Source: CAVSSX01 sp963730735
GTDB taxonomy: Bacteria; Actinomycetota; Acidimicrobiia; Acidimicrobiales; RAAP-2
NCBI GenBank assembly: GCA_963730735.1
Contig: CAVSSX010000007.1
Span: forward strand, 930,001 to 994,000
Length of the DNA: 64,000 nucleotides
Reading direction: 5' to 3'
Positions 56,281-64,000 of the stretch are shown piece by piece (positions within the stretch are counted from its first letter, which is position 1; each line of letters opens with the position of its first letter). Both the position numbers and the translations under genes were made by a program. The notes under the pieces are model-generated. The model was not told where the DNA came from and searched no databases. It worked only from the letters and a program-made list of their open reading frames with translations.

Positions 56281-58050
56281 TCAGCCGCCGCCGAAGCCGC
56301 CGCTGCCCGAGATGCGGAAGCGCGCACCTCCCGCACCGCCAAAGCCGGCGCCACCGAACCCACCGAACCCGCCGAACCCGCCGGTCGTCGAGTTCGTGCT
56401 CGACGTCGGCACCGCCTCGGAGAGATCGGCCAGGACCACGGTGGTGCCCTTGGTGATGCCCGAGAGGATCTGCGTGTGGGTCCCGCCCACGACGCCCACC
56501 TTCACCCGTCGGCGCTGTTCCTGGCCGTTGGCCAGCTCGGTCACGTAGCTGCCGGCGGCCGTCGTCGTGACGGCCGACGTCGGCACGGCCAGGGTCGAAG
56601 CGATGTCGTGCAGGACCACCTCGATCTGGGCACCGGCACCGTTGGGCAGGCCGCTGGTGCCGTCGGGCAGCGAGACGACGATGGGGTAGTCGTAGGAGGA
56701 ATCGCTGGTGTCGACCGGTCCGACCCGGACCACCGTGCCCTTGCGGCTCCCGGTGGTCCCGTTCACGCTCACGTAGGCCGATGTCACCCACCTTGACCTG
56801 CTGGGCCTGGGCCGTGGTCAACGTGCCCGTTGCCTGGTAGCTGCCGTTGTTGGCGATCACGATGCCCGCGCTCGAGTCCCCGGCGCTCACCGACTGGCCG
56901 ACCGTCAACCCGACGGAGGCGACCGTGCCGGCGATGGGACTCGTCAACTGGGCCGAGGCCAGGTCCTGCTGCGCCTCGATCAGCGAGGCGTTGGCCGAGT
57001 CGATGGCCGCCTGGTCGGTCGCCAACTGCTCGGCGCTGTTGGTGGCCGTTCCGGTCGAGCCACTGCCACCGGCGCTGGTGCCGCTGCCACCGCTCGACGC
57101 GGTCTTGGTCGAGCCCGACGTCGTGGTGGTGGCGCCGGTCGCTCCCGCCGCGACGAGCCGCCGGTCGCCGAGCCGGACGAACCCGCACCCGAGCTACCGG
57201 AGCCGGAGCTGCCCGACGGGCTGGAGGCCGCCGAGGTGAGGAGCTGGGCCAGGGCCGTCTCGGCGGCGGCCACCGCCTTCTGGTCGGTGGTCACCTGCTG
57301 CTGGGCGGCCAACGCCGCCGCCAGGGCCGTGGTGCAGGCCGTCGTGTCACCGCTCGACGCGGTGGTGGTGGTCGTGGTGGTGGACGTCGAGCCACTGCGA
57401 GGAGGCACACGCCGTCTGGGCCGCCGCCACGGCGGCCGCGGCGGTCGAGGAGTCGGCATCGGCCGTCTGCTGGGCGGCCGTCACCGCCTGCTGGGCCTGG
57501 GTCAGGGCAGCGCCTGCGCTGTCCGAGCCGCTGCCCGATCCCGAGGCCGTCGGGCTCGACGTGGTGGTCGCCGGAGCCGTGGTGGGTGTGGTCGACCCCG
57601 AACCCGAGCCGCCGAGCCCGAGCCGGTCGAACCCGAGCCCGTCGAACCCGACGTGGAGGACTCTCCGGACTCGTCGTCGGCCAGCTTGGCCTGGGCGGCG
57701 GTGAGGTTGGCCTGGGCCGCCGTCACCGCCTGCTCGAGCGAGGTGGTGTCGAGCGATGCCAGCACCTGGCCGGCGGTGACCGTCTGACCGAGGCTCACGT
57801 TGAGGGCGCTCACGGTGCCGGCCACCTGGAAGTCGGCCGTGGCCTGGTTGACCGGGGCCACCGTGCCGGAGATGCCGAGCGTCTGGCGCACCGCAGCGGT
57901 GCCGGCGACCGCCGTGACGTAGCCCTCGGACCCCGAGGCCTCGGCCGCCCAGAGGCCGATGCCCACCCCGAGCAGGACCACGACGGCGCCCCCGCCGGCC
58001 AGCCACCGATGGCGGCGCTGGCGGGCGGCCCGATCAGCCACCGGTGGCAC
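56281..58050 (-). pseudogene. second HlyD/MacA-type efflux adaptor, broken by about four frameshifts
   Basis: From GTG 58050 (MPPVADRAARQRRHRW) a membrane anchor at about 17-33, then lipoyl-type strand VRQTLGISGTVAPVNQATAD and GTVSALNVSLGQTVTAGQVL. The coiled coil runs through SGS-rich inserts (ALTQAQQAVTAAQQTADADS; TTALAAALAAQQQVTTDQKA; ATDQAAIDSANASLIEAQQD), then LTSPIAGTVASVGLTVGQSV, and the end PTSAVTTTAAGSYVTELANG with a Gly/Phe tail. Frames alternate 0-1-0-1-0. All parts of a MacA-like protein are present in order, so these are recent indels or errors in Ser/Gly/Thr repeats. Paralogue of the intact adaptor at 60892. Confidence 0.78.
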
Positions 58051-58909
58051 CGCCCGCTTCGGGCGCCGAAGCCCCCGAACCCGCTGGTGCAGCTCGAGGC
58101 ACCCGGTGGAGGTGATCCGGACGTCGTGGCCGTGACGGCCCCGGTCGAGTCGCTGCTGCCGCCGGCGGTGACACAGTCACCGACGGCCAGGTCGGTTGCC
58201 GCCGCCGACTGCTCCTCGCTGTAGGTGGTCGAGGAGGCCAGCGTCACGGTCACCTTGGTCGCCTTGGGGGCGGCCGGCTTCTTCTTGGCGGTGCTCTTGG
58301 TGCTGGTCGACTTGCCCAGCGTGGCCGAGGAGGTTCCGCTCAGGGTGAGGGTGGTGCCCTTCACCGAGGTCACCTTGCCCGAGGCGAAGCCGAAGTTGGC
58401 CGCCCCGGCCGGTCGGTTGCCACCGGCTCGGCCGGCCGGCACCGCCACCGGGGAAGCCACCGCCCGCGCGGACGCGACCCCGACGGGGGCGTGCCCGAGC
58501 CGCCGCCGCTGAAGCCCCCGAAGCCGCCGCCGCCGATGCCGCCGGTGCACGTGCCCGAGACGGGCTGGCTGATCGAGACCGTGCGGGCGGTGATCTTGCC
58601 CTTGGCCGTCGACCCGACGATGGTCACGCAGTCGCCGGCGGCGACCGAGGTGCTGGTGACGGTGGCCGTCTTGGAGAACGTCGTGGTCGACGACCAGTTC
58701 ACCGTGGTCTGGCTGCTCGTTCCCTGGACCTCCATGGAGGTGCCCGAGATCGAGGCCACCTGGCCCGAGGTGCCGGGGAAGCCGCCGGCCGGGCGGGTGG
58801 TGCTGGTGGCCGCCCCGGCGGGGGCGGCCAGGGCCAGTGCGGCCACGGCGAACAGTGAGGCGCCGCCGACCAACTGGGTGCGCCTGGGTCGGGGGATGCG
58901 GTGTTGCAT
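58034..58909 (-). pseudogene. secreted DUF5666-like protein, frameshifted
   Basis: From ATG 58909 (AAGGAG upstream): signal peptide to about residue 33 (LALAAPAGAAT), then an OB-like repeat SGQVASISGTSMEVQGTSS with VAAGDCVTIVGSTAKGKITA, a Gly-rich stretch, a frameshift near 58490, then a second copy of the repeat, SGKVTSVKGTTLTLSGTSSA, and VGDCVTAGGSS. I take the end to be TGA 58034, which needs a second shift near 58075. Repeats of this type are annotated DUF5666. It lies between efflux genes, so it may be a surface partner of the pump. Confidence 0.65.
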
Positions 58910-58947
58910 GGGACGGTGTCTCCTTCTGGTGTGTGGCATGTCGATCG

Positions 58948-60186
58948 TCATTCGCTCCGCAGGGCGTCGATGGGGGCCAGGCGAGCGGCTCTCGACGCCG
59001 GGTAGACGCCGAAGACGAGGCCGATGGCCAGGGCGATGACCAGAGCGCCGGCGATGGCCACACCCGAGAGGGTGATCGGGTAGCCGAGGGCCTGGGGCAA
59101 CACGGCGGCCCCGATGGCCGCCAGGGCCACCCCGAGCGCCCCGCCGGTCAGGCCGAGCACCGACGCCTCGAGCAGGAACTGGCGTCGGATCAGGGGCGGG
59201 GTGGCGCCGAGGGCCTTGCGCAGGCCGATCTCCCGGATGCGCTCGGTGACCGACACCAGCATGATGTTCATCACGCCGATCCCGCCCACCAGCAGCGAGA
59301 TGGCGGCGACCCCGCCGAGCAGGATGGTGAGCGTGTGGTCGACCGAGGTGGCCGTGGTGACCAGGGAGGCCGACGAGGCGATGGTGAAGTCGGCCTCGGT
59401 GGCGTCGGTGATCTGGTGGAGGGCCAGCAGCTCCTTGTCGGCCTCCTGGTAGGCGGCGCCGAGCGTGTCGTTCGAGTTGGCCTGCAGAAGGATCGAGCTG
59501 AGCGACGAGGTGCCGAAGATCCGCTGCGTGGCCGTGCTGATCGGCACGATGACCTGGTCGTCCTGGTCCGAGCCGGTGGTCGAGGACGAGTCACCGACCG
59601 AGTTGAGGACCCCGATCACCGTCAGGGGGACACCGTTCACGTTGACCGTCTCGCCGACCGGGTCGATGCCGCCGAACAGCTCCGAGGCGGTGTCCGAGCC
59701 GAGCACGGCCACGGCGGTGTGGTCGGCCACGTCCTGGTTGTCGAGGAAGCGCCCCTGGGTGACGGTCCGACCCCGGATGGTCTGCCACGAGGGGGTGGTG
59801 CCGTTGACCGTCGAGGTCCAGTTGTTCGTGTTGGCGCTGTCGGTCAGGGTCTCCGAGGAGGAGACCACGGGGGCCACGGCGTGGATGTCGGGCGCCACGG
59901 TCTTGGACGACAGGTTGGTGGCGTCGGACTCGGTGAGCGTCGAGGCCGACCCGAAGCCGCTCCGGATCCCGCTCGAGGAGGTGGTCGACCCGGGAGAGAC
60001 GGTGAGCAGGTTCGTCCCGAGGGCGTTGATCTCCGAGCTCACCTGGTTCTGGGCGCCTTGCCCCAGCCCGACGGTGAGCACTACGGCGGTGATGCCGATC
60101 ATGATGCCGAGCACGGTGAGGATCGAACGCATGCGGTGGGTCCGCACGGCGTCGAGTCCGGTGCGCAGGGTGTCGAGCCAGCTCAC
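58948..60186 (-). CDS. MacB-like ABC transporter permease
   Basis: 412 residues from GTG 60186, overlapping the ATPase stop (GTGA). Four membrane spans: one near the N-terminus (SILTVLGIMIGITAVVLTVG) and three at the C-terminus (SLLVGGIGVMNIMLVSVTE, VLGLTGGALGVALAAIGAAV, GALVIALAIGLVFGVYPASR). A large extracellular MacB_PCD domain with many Ser/Thr lies between. In diderms MacB works with TolC; in monoderm actinobacteria it exports peptides or envelope components with an adaptor. Second gene after the adaptor and ATPase. Confidence 0.93.
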   Translation of the reverse strand: MSWLDTLRTGLDAVRTHRMRSILTVLGIMIGITAVVLTVGLGQGAQNQVSSEINALGTNLLTVSPGSTTSSSGIRSGFGSASTLTESDATNLSSKTVAPDIHAVAPVVSSSETLTDSANTNNWTSTVNGTTPSWQTIRGRTVTQGRFLDNQDVADHTAVAVLGSDTASELFGGIDPVGETVNVNGVPLTVIGVLNSVGDSSSTTGSDQDDQVIVPISTATQRIFGTSSLSSILLQANSNDTLGAAYQEADKELLALHQITDATEADFTIASSASLVTTATSVDHTLTILLGGVAAISLLVGGIGVMNIMLVSVTERIREIGLRKALGATPPLIRRQFLLEASVLGLTGGALGVALAAIGAAVLPQALGYPITLSGVAIAGALVIALAIGLVFGVYPASRAARLAPIDALRSE

Positions 60187-60899
60187 TGGACCACCGCTTC
60201 CTCGGGGACGATGAGCCCGTCACGGATGCGCACGGTCCGCTCGGCCGCCGCCGCCACCTCGGCATCGTGGGTGATCAGCACGATCGTCCGGCCGACGTCG
60301 TTCAGCTCCTTCAGCAGTTCCAGGACGTCACGGGCCGACTGGGAGTCGAGCGCGCCGGTGGGTTCGTCGGCCAGGATCAGGTCGGGGTTGCTCACGAGGG
60401 CCCGGGCGATGGCCACCCGCTGCTGCTGGCCACCCGAGAGCTCGCCCGGTCGGTGCTCGACCCGATCGGCCAGCCCCACCCGGTCGAGGGCGTCGATGGC
60501 CCGCTGCTTGCGTTCGCCCCGGGGCACCCCGCCATAGGTCAGCGGCAACTCCACGTTGCGCCACGCGTTGAGGGATGCCAGGAGGTTGAACTGCTGGAAC
60601 ACGAAGCCGATCCGGCGGTTGCGCACCGAGGCCAGCGCCGATTCGTCCATGCCCCCGACGTTCTCCCCGGCCAGGGCGTAGCGGCCGCCGGTCGGGACGT
60701 CGAGGCAGCCCAGGATGTGCATCAGGGTGGACTTGCCCGATCCCGAGGGACCCATGATGGCCACGTACTCGCCACCGTCGATCGTCATCGAGATCCCACG
60801 AAGGGCGGCCACGGCGAACGCACCGGTCCGGTAGACCTTGGTCACGTGGTCGAGCTCGATGACCGGCGCCGAGACGGCGCTCGGTTGGGGCTCAGCCAC
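60183..60899 (-). CDS. MacB/LolD-type ABC transporter ATPase
   Basis: 238 residues from GTG 60899. Walker A GPSGSGKST, signature LSGGQQQRVAIA, Walker B LILADEPTGALDS, H-loop LITHDAEV, and the mechanotransmission-type start LDHVTKVYRTGAFAVAALRG. It powers the adjacent MacB-like permease. Its start overlaps the adaptor stop by eight bases. Longer starts would run into the adaptor's Gly-rich tail and are unlikely. Confidence 0.93.
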   Translation of the reverse strand: MAEPQPSAVSAPVIELDHVTKVYRTGAFAVAALRGISMTIDGGEYVAIMGPSGSGKSTLMHILGCLDVPTGGRYALAGENVGGMDESALASVRNRRIGFVFQQFNLLASLNAWRNVELPLTYGGVPRGERKQRAIDALDRVGLADRVEHRPGELSGGQQQRVAIARALVSNPDLILADEPTGALDSQSARDVLELLKELNDVGRTIVLITHDAEVAAAAERTVRIRDGLIVPEEAVVQ

Positions 60900-62271
60900 C
60901 GAACCCGCCCCCACCGCCGAAGCCACCGGCGCCACCGCCGGAGAACCGGCCCGTGCCGCCGCCGGGGAAGCCACCGGCACCCCGTCCCGTCGTCCCGCTG
61001 CCTCCGAAGAGACTGCGGGCCCCGCCACCGGCCCCACTGAACGTGATCACCCGTTCCAGCACCTGATCACCGACGGCCAGGCCCTTGGTGATCTGGGTCT
61101 CGTTGTCGGCGGTCACTCCCGTCGTGACGGCCTGGGCGACGTGGCTGCCATTGACCACCTTGGTCACCGTGGCCTGCCCGTTGGTGTAGGTGATGGCCGC
61201 CGTCGGCACCTGGATGGCGTCGTTGATCTGCTCGACGACGATCGAGACGGTGGCCGACGTCCCGGCGTAGAGGCCGCTCGGCGAGCCAGTGACGGCGATG
61301 GTCACCGGGAACGAGGCCACCGTGGAGCTGCTGGAGGCAATGAGGCCCACCGACGAGACGGTGCCGTACACGTTGGTGGTGGAGCTGCTGGGCGTGATGA
61401 CCGCCTGGTCACCGATCTTCACTTGGCCGACCTGGGTGTCGTCGACGGTCGTGCTCACCAGGTAGCTGCTGGTCGAGACCACGACGATCTGGGCGGTCGA
61501 GCTACTGCTCGAACTGGAGCCTGACGAGGAACTGGCGGTGGCGCTGAAGCCGCTGCTGCCCGTGGCGCCGGTCGACCCGGTCGACCCGCTCGACCCGCTC
61601 GAGCCCGAGCTGCCGGACGACCCCGAGCCCGCTACCTGCTGGCCGACGCTGAGGTCGACCGAGGCCACGGTGCCGGCGATGGTCGAGGTGAGGGTGGCGT
61701 CGCTCAGGTTCGACTGGGCCGTCGTCACGTTCGACTGGGCGGAGGTGACCGAGGCGTTGTCCGAAGCGATCTGGCTGGAGGAGGCGCCGCTGCTCTCGTC
61801 GCTGCTGAGCTTGGCCTGGGCTGCCGTCAAGCTGGCTTGCGCCGACGCCAGTTGCGCCTGGAGCGCCGTGGGGTCGACGGTGGCCAATGCCTGTCCGGCG
61901 GTGACCGTCTGTCCGACGGCGACGTTCACGGCGGTCACCTTCCCGGAGACGCCGAAGTTGAGGCTGGCCTGGCTGGCCGGCTCGATGGTGCCCGAGGCCG
62001 ACACCGTCTGTTGCATCGTGCCGGAGGTCACTTTGACGGTCTGGGTCGTCACCTTCAGTCCGGCCGCGGCCGAGCCGCCACCGCTCACGCCGAGCCAGAT
62101 GCCGATACCGGCTCCGACGAGCACGAGCACCACCACGGCGCCGATCAGGATCTGTCGGCGGGACCGGCGGCGAGGCGCGCCGTCGGTTGCCGGAAGTTCC
62201 TGTGTCAGGGGATCGGAGGAGTCCGACCCGTGGGGAACCGCGGGCAGTTCCGACGTGTCACTGGTCGTCAT
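60892..62271 (-). CDS. HlyD/MacA-type efflux adaptor protein
   Basis: 459 residues from ATG 62271. N-terminal cytoplasmic tail, membrane span at about 41-62 (ILIGAVVVLVLVGAGIGIWL), lipoyl-like hairpins SASGTIEPASQASLNFGVSG and VNVAVGQTVTAGQALATVDP, a coiled coil (LQAQLASAQASLTAAQAKLS), a Ser/Gly/Thr linker and a second beta region ending in a Gly-rich (GGGAGGFGGGGG) tail. It links permease to envelope in MacAB-type export. First gene of the operon; a perfect palindrome (62308-62328) lies just before it. Confidence 0.9.
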   Translation of the reverse strand: MTTSDTSELPAVPHGSDSSDPLTQELPATDGAPRRRSRRQILIGAVVVLVLVGAGIGIWLGVSGGGSAAAGLKVTTQTVKVTSGTMQQTVSASGTIEPASQASLNFGVSGKVTAVNVAVGQTVTAGQALATVDPTALQAQLASAQASLTAAQAKLSSDESSGASSSQIASDNASVTSAQSNVTTAQSNLSDATLTSTIAGTVASVDLSVGQQVAGSGSSGSSGSSGSSGSTGSTGATGSSGFSATASSSSGSSSSSSSTAQIVVVSTSSYLVSTTVDDTQVGQVKIGDQAVITPSSSTTNVYGTVSSVGLIASSSSTVASFPVTIAVTGSPSGLYAGTSATVSIVVEQINDAIQVPTAAITYTNGQATVTKVVNGSHVAQAVTTGVTADNETQITKGLAVGDQVLERVITFSGAGGGARSLFGGSGTTGRGAGGFPGGGTGRFSGGGAGGFGGGGGFGG

Positions 62272-62307
62272 GGTGCAGATTCAAGATGGTGAACCTGTCG
62301 ACCAGCC

Positions 62308-62328
62308 AAGAGTTCTGTAAGAACTCTT
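62308..62328. promoter_or_regulatory. palindromic operator before the efflux operon
   Basis: AAGAGTTC-TGTAA-GAACTCTT: perfect eight-base arms with a five-base centre, 37-57 bases upstream of the adaptor ATG. A perfect 21-base AT-leaning dyad in such GC-rich DNA strongly suggests a dimeric repressor or activator site. It also falls where the promoter of this operon should be. Confidence 0.7.
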
Positions 62329-62601
62329 TATGAGGCGACACGGTTTCGAAACATTCGGGTCGCCCGAGAGCGGTCCCGTGCCTGTCAGGGTTGCCGAGGT
62401 TGCATCCTGATGACGATTCGTCCCGGCGAGAGGTCGATCGGTGCTGACCCGGCGACGGCGTCGATCGCAGCTGCCGTGCGCGGTGCTCGGTCGGCGGGCG
62501 CCCGGTCCGGGCCCCGGTCGTCGGGGCGAGCCGGGCCGTCGTGCAGAGCTAGCGTCCCAGGACGGAGCGCGCCAGCTCGATGTCGTGTCAGGGAGGGAAC
62601 A

Positions 62602-63066
62602 GTGACGTACACGGTGGAGTTCCAGACGGTGTCGACCGTCGGGCTCGAGACGTCGCCGGTGGCCCCGGCGCTCGCCGGCCTGCGGGCCAACGAGGCCCGC
62701 TACTTCAAGAACAAGTACGACCACGTCTTCACGGTGGAGCCGGCGGACGAGGCCGCCGACGTCATCGAGTGGATCCACCGGATCCTGAAGGAGGAGCGGG
62801 ATCTGGTGATCTCGTCGACGCCGCTCGAGGCGACGAGCTTCGAGGCCGGGGGCATCAAGTTCGCCTACGTGTTCTACGAGAGCGGGCTCTCGATCAATGT
62901 CTTGTACACCCTGGAGGAGACGGGGAAGCGGGCGGTGGGGTTCAAGCTCTCCGAGGGCATGGAGGTTCCCGAGGAGCTGGCCTCGCAGTTCAAGTTCGCT
63001 CGACAGAAGTCGAAGCTGGCGGGGACGATCCGCGGCTCCTACTTCGTCATCAAGAACGAGTACTGA
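62602..63066 (+). CDS. conserved hypothetical protein (154 residues)
   Basis: GTG 62602 with AGGGAGGG five bases upstream. The sequence (YTVEFQTVSTVGLETSPVAP, NEARYFKNKYDHVFTVEPAD, then FAYVFYESGLSINVLYTLEE and FKFARQKSKLAGTIRGSYFV) is one I recognise as strongly conserved across actinobacteria, sometimes labelled phage tail protein without good reason. It is acidic, soluble, without metal motifs. No phage genes are nearby, so a phage role is unlikely here. Function unknown. Confidence 0.75.
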   Translation: MTYTVEFQTVSTVGLETSPVAPALAGLRANEARYFKNKYDHVFTVEPADEAADVIEWIHRILKEERDLVISSTPLEATSFEAGGIKFAYVFYESGLSINVLYTLEETGKRAVGFKLSEGMEVPEELASQFKFARQKSKLAGTIRGSYFVIKNEY

Positions 63067-63100
63067 CGCTCCGCGGGTCGGCGTAGCAGCGGCACCCGCC

Positions 63101-63931
63101 TCAGGGTGCGGACGACCCCGGGCCCTCCGAGCCGGTGGCCTCGGCGAAATTGACGCCGCGGTGCTTCGCCGCCGCCCCGCCGTCGAGGACGACGACCTCT
63201 CCGGTGATGAAGCCGCTCTCCTCGGAAGCAAGGAAGGCCACCAGGGCCGCCACGTCGTCGGGCTTCCCGCTCCGGGGCACGATCCGGGCCTCCTGGAGGG
63301 CCTTCGTGAACTTCGGATTCTCGTGGAGGGCGGCGTTGCCGGGGACCGAGATGGCGCCGAGCCGGATGGTGTTGACCCGGATGTTGTCGTCGCCGTAGTC
63401 GACGGCCAGTGACCGGCCGAAGGCCTCGAGGGCCGCCTTCGCCGGACCGTACCCGCCGTTCTTGCGCACGCCTCGACTGGCCGCCCCCGACGAAATGTTG
63501 ACGATGGCGCCTCCGCCGGCGGCCATCATGTGCTCCAGTCCGTACTTGGCCAGCCAGAAGGCGCCGAACAGGCAGACCCGGAAGGGCCAGTCGAACTGTT
63601 CGGTCGTGAGCTCGGCGGCGCGAGCCGGCGGACCCGTGCCGTCACCTCGCATCGGGGCGGCGTTGTTGACGATCACGTGGAGGGCCCCGAATCGGTCGAC
63701 GGTCTGGGCGACCGCTCGTTCCACCTCGTCCTCGTGGGCGACGTCGGTCGGAACGAAGAGGGCGTGCCCACCCGCCGCCCCGATCGTGTCGGCGACCGCC
63801 TGGCCGGCCGCCGCCGAGCGACCGAGCCCGACCACGGTGGCGCCTTCCGCGGCCAAGCGGGTGGCGATCGTCGCCCCCATGGCCCCGGTCACACCACTGA
63901 CGATGGCGACCTTGCCGTCGAAACGAGCCAT
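63101..63931 (-). CDS. short-chain dehydrogenase/reductase (SDR)
   Basis: 276 residues from ATG 63931. Cofactor loop VSGVTGAMGATIATRLA (TGxxxGxG-like, with Gly-Ala-Met-Gly), NNAAP, catalytic Ser in VNISSGAAS, Tyr-x-x-x-Lys in GGYGPAKAALEAF, and the C-terminal substrate loop GFITGEVVVLDGG. Classical SDR of about 250 residues plus a short tail. The substrate is unknown. The last 70 bases of the window hold its promoter region only. Confidence 0.93.
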   Translation of the reverse strand: MARFDGKVAIVSGVTGAMGATIATRLAAEGATVVGLGRSAAAGQAVADTIGAAGGHALFVPTDVAHEDEVERAVAQTVDRFGALHVIVNNAAPMRGDGTGPPARAAELTTEQFDWPFRVCLFGAFWLAKYGLEHMMAAGGGAIVNISSGAASRGVRKNGGYGPAKAALEAFGRSLAVDYGDDNIRVNTIRLGAISVPGNAALHENPKFTKALQEARIVPRSGKPDDVAALVAFLASEESGFITGEVVVLDGGAAAKHRGVNFAEATGSEGPGSSAP

Positions 63932-64000
63932 GTCCTCCCCCTCGGTCTCGAGCTCAGCTGAGCCCGGCCCATGGTGGCACGGGGACGGTCGGACGGCGGC

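Noticed and set aside
62602..63066. Phage tail protein
   Set aside because: The label is sometimes used for this family, but no phage gene lies nearby and the protein is broadly conserved.

Overview
The window is GC-rich DNA (roughly two thirds G+C) from an actinobacterium. Codon use, GTG starts, a DosR/DevR response regulator, GAF-ANTAR and STAS regulators, and alanine/serine-rich solute-binding proteins all fit. An uncultured or little-studied member of the Acidimicrobiia is my guess, not something the sequence proves. There are no rRNA genes, no CRISPR array and no complete insertion sequence. One tRNA gene (Arg, anticodon CCT) lies at 705-777.

Layout. 1-4.4 kb: end of an unknown gene, the tRNA, then a compact surface-protein locus: a small secreted protein, an ER-type (SipW-like, Ser/His) signal peptidase, and a 720-residue DUF5305-like membrane protein fused to a second export segment and a Thr-rich exported part. 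4.7-31 kb: a stress/dormancy and signalling region: HTH and zinc-ribbon small proteins, an XRE-PPOX fusion, zinc alcohol dehydrogenase, PPOX, histone-deacetylase-like hydrolase, GNAT, DoxX, a DosR/DevR-type response regulator beside a frameshifted GAF kinase, hemerythrin, three STAS proteins, DUF1254 protein, arylsulfatase, GAF-ANTAR, an iron redox enzyme-methyltransferase-catalase operon, a string of very small acidic proteins, a zinc metallopeptidase and a DUF2252 protein. Three near-identical DosR-type boxes (GGGCC-RAAN-GTCCC) sit at 898-917, 8009-8022 and 10947-10960. Two of them lie in promoter regions of the alcohol dehydrogenase/PPOX pair and the DoxX-GNAT-deacetylase operon, so regulator and likely targets are in the same window.

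30-44.6 kb: two LivK-type solute-binding proteins without their own permeases, an SGNH hydrolase, a PPOX-PPOX-tandem CoA transferase-MerB-like cluster, an HtrA-like protease, a PhoU-DUF47 fusion convergent with a Pit phosphate transporter, and an aldo/keto reductase. 44.9-48.6 kb: a sulfonate/taurine-type operon (binding protein, permease, ATPase, TauD-like dioxygenase) with ATGA overlaps, a predicted near-leaderless promoter and an unusual 17-bp tandem repeat before the dioxygenase. 48.7-54 kb: MFS exporter, two amidohydrolases and a TetR regulator. 54-64 kb: D-Ala-D-Ala carboxypeptidase, a MacAB-like efflux operon with two adaptors and a DUF5666-like secreted protein behind a palindromic operator, a conserved unknown protein and an SDR dehydrogenase.

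Several genes are broken by single-base shifts (GAF kinase, arylsulfatase tail, a small membrane protein, second efflux adaptor, DUF5666-like protein). Many breaks fall in GC-rich or homopolymer sequence, so assembly error and real decay both remain possible. Start sites were chosen from Shine-Dalgarno spacing, overlaps and family length; family names come from recognising motifs by eye, without database searches.
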